Program-made: the position numbers and the translations under genes
Notes under the pieces: model-generated
What the model was told of the DNA's origin: nothing
Database searches by the model: none
The model's input: only the letters and a program-made list of their open reading frames with translations
NCBI GenBank assembly: GCA_945643635.1
Contig: CALZFC010000001.1
Coordinates: 5,930,001-5,994,000, forward strand
DNA length: 64,000 nt
From: Allodiplogaster sudhausi
Lineage: Eukaryota > Nematoda > Chromadorea > Rhabditida > Diplogasteridae
Reading direction: 5' to 3'
In this document: in pieces, positions 35,401 through 46,473 of the stretch
How positions within the stretch are numbered: the first letter of the stretch is position 1
Layout: each line of letters opens with the position of its first letter

Positions 35401-37503
35401 GTTAGAGGTGAAAGTTAGGACTACTGTTTGCACAACATGAAAAAGTTTACCGTGTACTGTGGCTACCGTATCCATCCAGGATGGCACATCTCCACTGGCT
35501 GCAGACCCGTCACTAGTCCCTTCTGGAAAAAAAAATGAACAAAATACGGGGAAGTTCGGTGGCAAATAGGAAAAGACGACCATGCAATTTACTATCTCCT
35601 AACCTGATTCGCCAATACGCTCACTGTTCGTCACAGAGACGCCTTCGTCATTCGAGTTATGCTGAAATGAAAGAAGTAAAGGGGACTGGAACTATAGTGT
35701 AAACACATTTAAAATATCATTTTCCTTTTGGCCAAACGTTTGTTCCGTATAAGGCAAAAACAATTTCTTTTGTATAGTTCAAAATTTGTCTAGAAAGCTA
35801 TAAAAGTCAGCAATGCAAAGTCTGACCATTTCCGATCGAGTCACGATGACTTCGTACGAATTTCCTTGGAGAAGATAGCTTCCTCTGGGCTTGATCGGTC
35901 CAGCCAGGGTGTGCATGTAGATGTCGACAGTGTCGAAGCCAGAGTGGTCGTGGACAAGATCAAGTGAATATGATCTCATCTCATCAATAGTCTTGAGCGT
36001 CGTCGATAATTCGTCTTGAAAAATTACTTGTGATTCTCCCTCACTCTCCAGTCGCACAATCAGCATCATCTGAATAAAAAGGATTATAGTTCGTTATTAT
36101 TTTATATCATTATTTTTATATTAATGATGCAAAATCAATTTTTTTTGTATCCTTTGACGCGACTAAGCGAGACACAAGCAACCACATGAAAGTCTATTTA
36201 TTGCAAATGAAAGCGTATTCCCTAACAACGAAAATGTGATAACTCTTTTGGTAATAAAACAGATGCCGCGTCAAAAATACAAAAAAAGTACGCAAAAAAC
36301 AGAATCAAGGAGCTCACCAGAGACGCGTGACAGCGTGACGCAGCATAACAAAAGTGTCCGGGCCGCTCTTGTATGCATCGAGTGGCAGGGGATCCTTGAG
36401 ATCATCGAAGCCAACGCTGGCGACGCGGTCCGTGAGTTGGAACCGAACGGCCAGACGATCTTGGTCGAAGGAAGGGGCGTTGGAAATGGTGACCGCGAAT
36501 CGCCAGACTTGGCAGATCAGGACGATGTGCTCAATGCGGCCGAGGACGTAGTTATTCCCCATTCCACGGAGAACAACCATATCGCCAATGCGATACCGTG
36601 TGCCGAACCGCTCGAGAGAGCTTGCCACGGTAAGTGAGTCGAAGGCGAAGAGAGAGGAGAGCACGGGCGAGAAGGAATGACGGAGGAGAAGGCGAGGGGT
36701 CAACGCAGTAACTTCTGCCCATGGTTGCCGCCTCTTTAGCCAAAGAGTTCGCTGTGCGTGCATGCTCATTGTGAACGGGACGTTGCGGAAGTTGCGAGTC
36801 ACATACGAACGCCGCTTGATTTCCGCGTGCAGCTGTTCATACGGTAGCGTCGAGAGGAGGGCAGGCGGCCCGAGCTCACGCGCTGCGCGTGAGTAGTGGA
36901 GCAGCACGTGACTCTTGAAGCTTGGATTCGACGCCTTCGCTCCAGCCGAGTTGGTTGGCGGCTTGTCGTGTTCGACGACCTCGTACGCCAGCTTCAGGTA
37001 CTTTGCCGCATTTTCTTCCGTACTTTGCCGCATTTTCTTCTATTTGACTTGACGTCCTAAAGTCAAGAAAATTTCGAACCACGCCACGTCGCGTAGAATG
37101 CAGTCAGCCTCCGTGGTCGCTGTTCGGAACACGGTTGTGTTGAGAGTGCAGAAGCGACATGGCTGACCTTTCGCGAACGACGCCTGCGAAATGGATGAAT
37201 TAGAACTCGACAGCCGCACTATTCCCTACCTGAATCTGCCTGGCCTCGTTCTGTCCAAGATTATCAGCTACGAACGTGAGAAGGAAGGGGAAGAAGGTTG
37301 TCCTCTTGCCTTGCCAAGACACCTCTACTCCAGACTCGGCCAGCTCTTGCAACTCCATCTCAAGTAAACATGCATTTTCCAGCGCCTTTGTGAGGGGGAA
37401 GCAATTGAAAAACCATACCTTAAGCTGCATGAGGATGGGCAGAAACGAGTATGCGCGGTGGTCACGGGCATTCGCCATTGCGTACAGGAACCTGAATAAC
37501 AAA

Positions 37504-37590
<87 letters not shown>

Positions 37591-40380
37591 CCCACCTAGC
37601 AATGATGTTTCGAAATGATAAGAACATTAATTACTTGAAACGCTGGCTTGAAGAGATTGTCGCAGGAAGACCCGCCAGGGAGAAGTAGATGCGTGAAGAG
37701 TGGAAGTCTGTCGGAGGCTGCTTGCCGGTGCTACGTCATCCCAGTAGACGATGAGTGGCAAGAGCTGTTTCCCACCGGCAGCTTTCGCAATGTTCTTGTA
37801 GCGCCTTCCATCAATGGGGGACATGCTAACATCCGAGGAGTCGTCCGGGTTCAGTTGCAAATGACGTTGCACATCCGGATGATCGAGCGCCGCCGCAATC
37901 GAGTCGCGCATGTTGCATGTGTAAAAACCACATTGGCGATCCTCCCGGGCTTGTGTGCCATCGCGCAGTCTTACTGCGTCGGTGTACGTGCCCATTCTTC
38001 GCTCCACGACTGGGATGTATCCACACTCGTCCCGCATGAACGCCTTTCGCCCATAAGCAGTTCTGAGCTTCGTTACTCGCTCTAATGCACTCCGCAAGTC
38101 CTCGTTTGTCAGTTCCCTAGCCGTCGAAAGGACGTCGCAGATGACATCAACTACCGTATCGACATCGCTTTCGCGCAGAGAAGGGCCGGCCGCCAGGGTC
38201 AAAATTGCCGACTCCAATCGGTCAAGGAACTGGATACTGCCACCATCCGCATCATCTTCGATCGGCCCGTCACTCCCAGCGTCCTCGCTCATCTCTAGTT
38301 CTCTCTCTTCTAAATCGTCCAGCTCCATATCCTCTCCAACATCCATATCCTCCTGTTGAATCTCATCGTGAAGATCGAAGACTTGTGGCGCTAGCTCAGG
38401 CTCTGAAAAAGTACAACACTGAAGAAGGACGCTGGTTCAATGATTCATACCATCGCTATGATGCATGCGCAGATGCCTCAAGTAATTCTTATGTTGTGTG
38501 AAGGTCTGCCTGTGCGGGCAGCGATGACAACGATACAACAAGTTCTTGACTCCCCGGTGAACCACTGCGTAGTGGTTCGAATGCTCGTCAACATCTTCAA
38601 ACTCGAACGCACAGCCATCGACTTCGCATCGCATCTAAACAACACCAGGAAATAGCCCGCAGAGTTGGGTCAACTCCAGCGAGCCCCTTTTTTAGATATA
38701 AAAGTAATTTCACATAATTGCATCACATATCCGTTAGGAAACTCCTTTTTCTGGACTCACGGGTAATTTCCAAGGGCCCTGATCGGAATCAAAGATCCGG
38801 GCCGGCCTGTGAACCCGATAAAAAAATTATGGAAAAAATTAAACGATACAAACTATTGTCAGTGTTTCACATTTTAATTATAAAGTGCATTACAATTTAA
38901 GCTGCACATTACATGTGCTCGATATTGCACTTGTAAAATACTTGCAAATGCACAATATCGCAAACAGCATCTCAATCAACAAAAAGAAACAATTATTTGC
39001 AATGTCAAGGACTCGTTTAAGAATCACATCATTCGAGATGCAGTTAAGATTTCTATCAATGCAACTTGTCTTCATGGCGACAAATGCCTGTATACCGCGC
39101 TTCTCAAGTATTTCTTAAAAAAAGTAGCTTTACTCACCATCACAGAATGCAGAGTCTTCTTGATTCGTCGCGGAGCTCGTGAACAGTGACAGCGTATCCG
39201 CCTCCAACTGAAAGTAAACAGAACTCTAGTAAAAACAAGCCCAAACAACACAAAACCTTTGAAAAATTGTATAAAAACAACGAAAAATATGAACAAGCTT
39301 AAAGATGGTTTCGTTATCATGAATAGTAGGAACATTTTCGACGAGGTGGCGACAAAAACATTGCCGCCACCGCATGGAACAACAAAAGCGAAGTTGTTAA
39401 AGATAAATCATAAGTCAATATACGATTGGCAGTATTAAACCTAGCCCCAACTACTCCTTGATAAGAATTTTATAAATTTCTGAAAGAAGCATAACCCAAA
39501 AAAGGAACCTGAAGATGTGCAGGTTCCTCCAAAAACAAAGGTCCCGGAAGCACTTCTGCAGGCAACGTGGAAGCGCTTCAACCTTGAAATGAACGGAAAA
39601 AGTATTTACGGCATGCGAAACGCAAAATGAAATTCAGCCCATCCGAAATTTGAATAAACTATTTTATAAATGTTAGCTGAAAAGGATTTCAAAAATCAAT
39701 TCTACAACTTTAACAAGTAGTCTTAACTTAATCCATTACATTTGAAAATCATATCACAATGACAACGCAAACTATATTAAAAGGCAAAAGTACCTTAACA
39801 CTGGATGTTGATCCGGAAGAAGATATCGAGACCGTTGACTTCAGCGTGCCCGGGCAGGCGGATGGCGACTGATACACCGATCACCTCAAATACTGAATGT
39901 TAAGCAAATGAAAAGGATATTCATCGAAAATAAACCAGCAGCACTGAGTGCAAAAGGTGGAAATAACATGAGCAAATGTGAGAGTAAAAGTATGAAATAA
40001 AAAATTAAACGATAACAGCCAGAACAAAAAGAAAACCTCAAGAAAAACTCCTGCCGCGGTGAGATCCGTTCGTCAAGGCGGAGCTTCACTTCACGCAGCA
40101 GCTATCCACCAGAAAAAAAAACAAATCTGAAGCAATAACTCAATATCAATAGCTATATTCCACAAACAAATGGTGATCATAGAGAAGGCAATGATATACT
40201 ACTCAAAAATAAGCAAAATAAACACCAAATCCATTCGCATAAAAGCAACGCTTCATTTCGGTGTGTCAAATTGTATAATCATCGGAAATAATATTAAGAA
40301 GAAATCGTACTTTACGGACTACAAATCGCTGTAATGTCAGGCGTTTCACCGGTCGGACGCTAGAGCACGAATCTACACTG

Positions 40381-40420
<40 letters not shown>

Positions 40421-40472
40421 CTTCGTTCTCTCTCTCTCTCTCCTACTCTCTCTTTCTCTGTCTGTCTGTCTG

Positions 40473-40524
<52 letters not shown>

Positions 40525-40589
40525 CATGCGATCGATCGCATGCGACCGCACCTGAAAGGCTGCATACACCTTTCTTTCTTTCTCTCCCT

Positions 40590-40622
<33 letters not shown>

Positions 40623-40655
40623 GTTTGTCTCCTTTCTGTCTGTCTGTCTGTGTCC

Positions 40656-40693
<38 letters not shown>

Positions 40694-40744
40694 ATGAATG
40701 CCGATCGATCGCATGCGATAGCACATGAAAGGCTGCATACATAC

Positions 40745-40784
<40 letters not shown>

Positions 40785-40787
40785 CTC

Positions 40788-40831
<44 letters not shown>

Positions 40832-40860
40832 GTCTCCTTTCTGTCTGTCTGTCTGTGTCC

Positions 40861-40906
<46 letters not shown>

Positions 40907-42015
40907 GTCTCTCTCTCTCTCGCAATGCATGCCGATATGCGGATAAGTACAGAGAGATGCGGATAAGTAACGTTGAGCGTTTTGATTACACTTACAAGTA
41001 TACGCACAGAGAGAGGCACACGGCCAACTCCTGACATCATGAACAGTGTTCACATATTTGTTCTCAGACGTCGGATGAGGTCCAGAACTACTTTTACACA
41101 ACATTAAATAGCTCAAAAGAACCGCCTTTTTCTGTAGAACAATGTAGGATAGAGAGAGACGCAACTTATGGGCTCTCTCTAAGTGATTTTTTTCAAAAGA
41201 AACGCAGAAACGGGCATATTTTATTTCTCAGACCTCGAGTGCGGAAATCGTTCAGACTTATTTTTATAAAACATTAAATAGCTCAGAAGAACCGCCTTTT
41301 TCTGTAGAATAATGTAGGATAGAGAGAGACGCACCATAAGTCACGTTGAGCAGTAAAACTCGCGAAAAAACCTTTTTGCTCTTAGCGAAATTGGCACAGC
41401 TGGAGAGACCGAGTTCGTAGAGTTCTCTCTCTCTCTATCTCTCTCTCTCTCTCTTTCTTTCTTTGTATGTCTGTCTTTCTGTCTGTCTCTCTGTCTGTGT
41501 CTGTCTCTCTCTCTCTCTCTCTCTATCCGCAGCGAGCAAGACAAGGGGGGTGCATGCATACTCGCAATGTATGTACAGACAAACAACTTGAACAAAAAAA
41601 CAAAACTAGAGAGATGAGAGAGATGAATGAAGCAAATTGCTGCGCAAATGTGACATTCACCCCCCCCCCCCCTATCACTAGGTTATCCAATGTCGGAATG
41701 TGCACGGGTGGGTTGGTGGCCCGGTGGTTAACGTGGGAAAATTGCGCGCGGGGGGTGGTGGTTCGGGTCCGGTCAGGAGCAAAATGTCTTTCTCTCTCTC
41801 TCTCTCCGTCTACTTCCAGGTTCAACCAGCGACGACGACTCCCAACATCACACAGGATCACAGGTTAGCTAAATTATCGACTTTTGCGAACTTTATTGAT
41901 ATTTTATTCTATTTCACTGCTATTTTGTTCACAGAAGGGCCGAAAACAGTGAAATCTACTGTTCGCAAAAGTTAGATACTTAGCTAACCTGATCCGGAGG
42001 ATGGTGGGCAGCTAT

Positions 42016-42059
<44 letters not shown>

Positions 42060-42756
42060 GATGAGAGTGAGAGAGAGCTCATTTGGGGGGAGGGAGGTTG
42101 AAAACGAGGAGCGGTTGCCGTGGCGAAAAGCGAGCGGTGAATGTTCTTCTGGGCAGAACATTGCAGACGAGCATTGGTGCTCCGCTGAGCAGAGCATCAG
42201 AATGTTCTCCCAATCAGAGCATTTATGCTCCGGAGCCGAAATCGAGAATTAATGCTCCGCTTGAATGCTCGGCTGAGGCGAACATTCCGTTTTGTGTGGG
42301 GGAGAGCATCTCATGCCTCCAGGATCAGTTTTATTGCTGAGATACTATAGTAGCCTATAGGCTGTTAGGGGGGGGGGGTACATTGGAGGAGGGGTTCTAA
42401 TAAAGGGGATTACTAATAGAGAAAATACGGTACATATGCAAATTACGATTAAATTTAATTTTTTACAAAGTCGAATAGAAAATTGAATGAAATAGTAACA
42501 AAAAAATAATAGTAATTAAAAATCTAATAATAAGAACCATAATAATAGTATTATTATTATTATTAATATTAATGAACCGGTCGCGTCACTGCGTGATTGA
42601 GTGAGAGGACAGAGTTGGAGATCGCAAAAGAGAGCAGAAGTTGCCGATGCTGCGGCGCGTTCTGCTCGCGGAGGATGAGCGCGTCGAGAAGAGAATTCGT
42701 CACGACAGCTGCCGCCGTCGCGAACAGCTGCGCCATTTCGAAGAGCCTTCTTTTTT
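31714..42756 (-). CDS. Unidentified membrane-protein gene with the transposon in an intron
   Basis: Two GC-biased minus-strand exons flank the 10.5-kb element: 42578-42756 (KRRLFEMAQLFATAAAVVTN .. LLDALILREQNAPQHRQLLL, donor gttcat) and 31714-31874 (VVYITGNGFIFFSQLAAPSL, then CVKMACEAFVIIFLPDYLF). They join in phase 0, supporting one gene. The hydrophobic segments suggest a multi-span membrane protein; I do not recognise it. The exon-31714 donor coincides with the start of the 30390-31720 inverted repeat. Further exons upstream of 42756 and downstream of 31714 were not found. The coordinates include the element. Confidence 0.5.
31918..32400. repeat. Transposon left terminal and subterminal repeat region
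   Basis: 14-bp TIR, then a G-rich segment, then about ten gaatgttc/gaacattc/taacattc motifs between 32160 and 32375 in both orientations, the likely transposase-binding region. Confidence 0.7.
33020..36069 (-). CDS. Transposon accessory gene, about 13 exons, function unknown
   Basis: Starts with ATG-ATG directly after an acceptor (ttattcag|ATG, 36069), consistent with trans-splicing. Phase-consistent minus exons: 35827-36069, 35604-35661, 35451-35522, 35334-35375, 35081-35270, 34837-34918, 34509-34660, 34355-34411 (acceptor inferred from phase), then about 34222-34290, 33832-34005, 33639-33738, 33343-33492 and 33020-33240, ending WLSS-TGA. The start (MMLIVRLESEGESQVIFQDE) is followed by a segment on conserved Ser/Tyr residues, basic C-terminal parts (RRNACLELHIRQVQQRLKAK) and a hydrophobic end (DFEDGLLLLIAVYYIFNLTF). 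That last motif I associate with a second protein of animal Tnp2-type elements. No named catalytic domain is visible. Codon bias and open frames suggest it is or was recently under selection. Confidence 0.65.
36314..38634 (-). pseudogene. C2H2 zinc-finger Tnp2/EnSpm-like transposase, damaged
   Basis: Exons on the minus strand: 38451-38634, 37635-38402, 37419-37491, 37230-37385, 36314-37183. The N-terminus has two C2H2 fingers (CEVDGCAFEFEDVDEHSNH, CHRCPHRQTFTQHKNYLRH), then an acidic linker, then PLIVYWDDVAP, the first acidic motif of Tnp2-like proteins, FFPFLLTFVADNLGQNEA, PCRFC and KSHVLLHYSRAARELGPPAL. Lesions: after DDVAP the sensible frame (IYFSLAGLPATISSS) is displaced by one base near 37715. 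An in-frame TAG lies at 37040-37042 beside a duplicated 21-bp unit. The block expected between PCRFC and KSHVLLHY, containing further catalytic residues, is absent. I infer an inactive copy. Start follows ttgtttag, so it may be trans-spliced. Confidence 0.75.
37506..37586. repeat. (TA)n microsatellite in transposase intron
   Basis: About 40 uninterrupted TA units in the intron between exons 37635-38402 and 37419-37491. Confidence 0.98.
38761..40370 (-). CDS. Transposon accessory exons (N-terminal gene), incomplete
   Basis: Six exon-like islands with clean splice signals on the minus strand: about 40318-40360 (VRPVKRLTLQRFVVRK), 40030-40101 (LLREVKLRLDERISPRQEFF), 39797-39866 (Ser/Thr-rich, acceptor gtatcag), 39510-39580 (VEALPRCLQKCFRDLCFWRN), 39137-39210 (LEADTLSLFTSSATNQEDS) and 38761-38806. 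The last does not join the transposase ATG exon in phase, so these belong to a separate gene or to an alternative 5' end. The first two read like a small beta-grasp or coiled-coil domain, but that is a guess. Confidence 0.45.
40378..40935. repeat. Satellite of CT tracts with a GATCGATC palindrome, 3 partial units
   Basis: Units of roughly 170-230 bp: CT tract, gtctgtctg tract, then tcgcat..atgc.gatcgatcgcatgcga..gcac.tgaaaggctgcataca. Palindromic cores at 40529 and 40703; the last unit (40920) is truncated. Located in the right part of the transposon. Confidence 0.85.
41094..41336. repeat. 171-bp tandem duplication
   Basis: acattaaatagctca.aagaaccgcctttttctgtagaa.aatgtaggatagagagagacgca occurs at about 41100 and 41271. 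Confidence 0.85.
41425..41526. repeat. (CT)n/(GTCT)n microsatellite
   Basis: CT run followed by gtctgtct units inside the transposon. Confidence 0.9.
41710..41775 (+). repeat. tRNA-derived SINE-like fragment
   Basis: A-box-like tggcccggtgg (41717-41727) and B-box-like ggttcgggtcc (41760-41770) at tRNA-like spacing, without a foldable tRNA. Nested in the transposon. Confidence 0.55.
41861..41991. mobile_element. Palindromic MITE-like element, 131 bp
   Basis: Terminal inverted repeats of about 31 bp: caggttagctaa..atc..cttttgcgaac at 41861-41891 and its complement ending at 41991. The flanks ggatca and atcc extend the near-palindrome. Nested inside the larger transposon. Confidence 0.75.
42015..42060. 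repeat. (GA)n microsatellite
   Basis: Pure GA run, mirrored by a CT run at 32452-32475 near the other transposon end. Confidence 0.9.
42100..42432. repeat. Transposon right subterminal and terminal repeat region
   Basis: Contains gaatgttc/gaacatt and related gagcat motifs (42138-42298), the 20-bp inverted match to the left end, a poly-G run and the terminal GAGAAAATACGGTA. Confidence 0.7.
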
Positions 42757-43659
42757 CTGCTAATTAAATCCCTTTTCTAGTAATTAAATCCTTCGTTTAA
42801 AAGTTACCGTACTATTACCATTTCGGAAGAGCGCTGGCGCAATTCCGTTGATTTTGAACTAATTAAATCCGTAATTTCATTTATTCACTTAACCGTCTTC
42901 GGTCTATAGCCGAAAATCATCGCAAACAAAGATTTGGCAAAATATATACATATCATATAAGAGAGTATAAGTATATGTACATAGTATATCAAGTAGAGGT
43001 GAAAAGAATTTCAGACGAATAAAAGTTGACATCAGAGCACATGGTCTTCTAATAACACCCTTGCCTACGAATCTACATAATCTTTATCCGTAATCTCGAT
43101 TTATCCGCCGACTTGAGATGGCTAAAAGTATCCTATATTCGCCCGCTAACCGATGGTTATAAATTCACCTTTTTTGAAATAATTTTAAATCCGTTGTGTT
43201 TTACGGATTTAAAAGTATCCTTACTTTTGTGGAAAAATGCAATGCAAACAAACATTTCACAACAGTATATGTGGATCACATAATTAATAACATGAGGAAA
43301 CGGGACCGGGTTTTAAAGGAGGGCGACATGGCTTGAATAACCCATCCCATTCATTCTTGCGAATGGTACTGATTGTGAGAATGTAGCCCCGTTCTCACAA
43401 TGATTAAGAGAAAACGGCAGGCAAGAGTACATACATTCCTTGTGTGTATGTGTGTGTCTGTGAGTGAATTTTACGCATTTTCCTTTGATTATTCCGCATT
43501 TTATTTTGTAGTGACCAAATGACTGAACACTTTTTTTCTCATTAGGTTCGTGCGTACTGGTGAGTATGGCGCTACAAGTTTGATGTTTTGGCAAATACTT
43601 TTGACGTTGGGCATTGGATTCAGCTGGTTTTTCTAGTGGTTAATATGGGGAAGCTTGCG
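42757..43659. other. No gene recognised
   Basis: AT-rich. A short tgtgtgtg run at 43440 and a tRNA A-box-like remnant near 43625 are the only features seen. Confidence 0.5.
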
Positions 43660-43899
43660 TGTTAATGAAATTAGGAAATTGCACGTATCTCAAGAATTTT
43701 GTGCCTACCTTTTTGTAGGCGGAAAATATTTCGGAGATAGCTTTTGTGCTTATTCTTAGAATGAATGAACTTACAATTAGTAGAGGGCATCCAGTTTGAA
43801 CAAGAAATGGGAGAAGTTACGTGTGTTTTTTTTTAAATGTTTTATGTTTAGTGCACATTTAACAGTATAATTACACCCAAGTACATGTTGCGAAATCCC

Positions 43900-43907
43900 T
43901 ATAAAAG
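43900..43907 (+). promoter_or_regulatory. TATA box of kinase copy 1
   Basis: TATAAAAG lies 51 bp upstream of the kinase ATG and is matched by TATAAAAT in the other arm, with conserved surroundings (aaatcccta). Confidence 0.6.
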
Positions 43908-43957
43908 AGCGACAGAAAGTATTTCAGCTTCATTCTTCACTTCATCGTCTCTCGAAG

Positions 43958-46424
43958 ATGGTTTCCGCCCGCTCCATGGGTCCGATATCACTTTCGTTGT
44001 TCCTCATCTCTCTCCTTTCCCTCTCGTATCCCTCTATCTCATTCTACTTAAAAGAGGAATCGTGCGCTTGTATTCCTGTATTAATTAAAAATGTCCGGCC
44101 TTCTTTTTTAAATTATTTCCTGCTTTTACTTAAACATCTTCTCGCAATTTTTCTTGATATGAAATTCGTCACATTCTAAGATTTTGAATTTTCAGTGGAG
44201 GGTGTCGATCGTGTTGTGGGGAAGATTAAGAAGAAAATGAACAAGAAGGAAAATGCGCAGGCGTGTGAGGTTGGGAAGCCACATAATTTTCAGTTATAAT
44301 TCATACGTGCAGAAGTAAACATTCCATGACAGCATGGACATGAATTCGTCATGGTATGACAGAATAACACTCGTGTTCACGAATAATAGAGAGCATACCA
44401 ACAAGGAAAAGAAAATGAAAGATTGATAAGACATCCGAACACTAAGAAAATAAGCTTTAAGGAGAATGGAACAAATTTACTTAAGCGACTACACTAGTCA
44501 GAATACTTCAGCAACTTAAAATGACTCAGCAGTCGAAGATGAATGAGATAGTTTCATTGAAAAAAACGTCATTTCAAAATTTCTTAATATACGGCAAAAT
44601 TCACATTGTTTGGCTTTTCTGTAGAGAGCTAATTCTAGGCTATTCGCTACCTGCCCTTTTGCGGGAAAACAAACATTTTTAAATAAGATAAAATATTGCA
44701 ATGTACACATAAATGAAAACTCATTCTGCGAAGATTCCCGAGGAAATATTGAAATATCGAAATAAAAACTATCAAAGTTTTTATGAGTACGTCTGAACTA
44801 TTGTCGGTACATCAATTCTAATAAAAAGGGAAGTGCACAACAGTATTCTAACAGGTCTTTCCGTGCTGAAGAATGCTCTTTTAAACAGAATAATAAATTA
44901 GTATGGAACCCGGTATCCTGGGATATAAAAAAAATTAAAATATCACGAAGTCCTGTATAAAATTCCCACTGAAGAGTTGATAAAATTTTCATGTAAAAAT
45001 CCGAGTACGAAAACATGCAGCCAAAGGGAATGAGAACTCTTAAAAATATTAGGATGTAGAAAATAAAAAAAAAGTTCATTTTAATTATAGAACTCGAGTG
45101 GATCGTCGAGCGCTGGAAGTGCTTCTTTCCAGGTGAGCTTCAAGAACTATTAAAATATGTAGATCAGCATTAAAGAAGGGCGATCACCGAAAAAAAATTA
45201 TTTTCTGAAAATTACACATTTGTTTAGGAGATTCGGGCAAGTGACCATAAGCAGAAGGTGAAGGAGAAAGAGTCGAAAGCGAAACCAGCCGCGACGAAAG
45301 AAGAGCGCCGAAAGGTCTCTTTTCTGTCACAAGGAGCCTGCCAGTAGTGCAAATACTTATGTATATAAACAGAACAAAGAGAGCCGTCATCTTTTTTTAT
45401 TTGTAATCTTTCCTTTTCAGCGGCAGATCGAAAAGTTCTCTGAGGTCTGTCGGCATTCTCAATATTTAAAGGAGATTTTAGAATGTCTTTTTCTAAGGAG
45501 ACGTCAGACGCGTTCTGATTGAAAACCAGAAGAGAAAAAAGAGAGAAATTCACTTGCTTTTAAAAAAAATGCTGCGGGAAATATAATTTCAGACAATGGC
45601 GCGAATCCTCTCAAAGATCAAGTACTACCCTGGTGCCCAAGTCCGAACTTGAGGAGACGTTCAAGGCGCGACAGAATAATTCTTATTCTGAACTTGAAAA
45701 TATAGCCATAACCAGCTAAACTTATATTTTTTATAAGTATTCAGTCCCGCACAACGTTGCTGGGTCCGCTATTAATAGTATTAATAGTATTAATAAAAAA
45801 AAAATACGAATTGATTTTTCAGCGCGCAGGGCGCATTTGAACGTAGTTTTTTTGTTCAAACTAAACTAATTCGACACTATTAAATATGTTAGAAACATTA
45901 GTTTCTCAAAACAAGTTGACGCTGTCGAGAAGCGGTTACTATTAATACTATTAATACCGGACCCAACAATGTTGGGCGGGACTGTATTATAGTACAAAAA
46001 GGGATATAACTTTATTTCAGGGCGCACTGCCAGGCGACTTCATCATTCGGAAGGTGAGAACTAAAGCTTTCACCGGCGAAAAATGAAAAAAAAATGAAAC
46101 TTTTCCTTACCCTCTTTAGAACGAGCGTCCCACAACGGCTCGCGTGAGCTACATCATCTCTGTGTGGACTGCGCATCCCGGAGGCACGGGCAGCCTCGAG
46201 TTCGTCGTTTTCGATTACTAACTCTTTATTAGTTTTGATGAGATTTCGCCGACAATCAATAGAGAAGTAAGCGGTTACTCAGCAAAGTTATAATGCAAAC
46301 AGAATTTCAGGCATTACGAGGTCTACTATACGCAAAGGAAGGGATGGCGAATGCGGACGGTTCATGATTTATACATATATGCTACATAGATATGTAAATA
46401 TAAAAATATATATAATACATGCTA

Positions 46425-46473
<49 letters not shown>

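Larger units (their letters stand above)
31918..42432. mobile_element. 10.5-kb TIR DNA transposon with Tnp2/EnSpm-like transposase
   Basis: Both ends carry TACCGTATTTTCTC as a perfect 14-bp terminal inverted repeat (31918-31931 and 42419-42432). Flanks are CATA on both sides (31914-31917, 42433-42436), a candidate 4-bp target duplication. A further 20-bp perfect inverted match (32153-32172 and 42279-42298) lies in the subterminal regions, which are dense in gaatgttc/gaacattc motifs. Inside, all identified genes are on the minus strand: accessory exons (38761-40370), a zinc-finger transposase (36314-38634) and a long accessory gene (33020-36069). GA/CT satellites, a palindromic MITE and a SINE-like piece are nested near the right end. 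The superfamily call rests on the transposase motifs; the termini are not classical CACTA. Confidence 0.78.
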
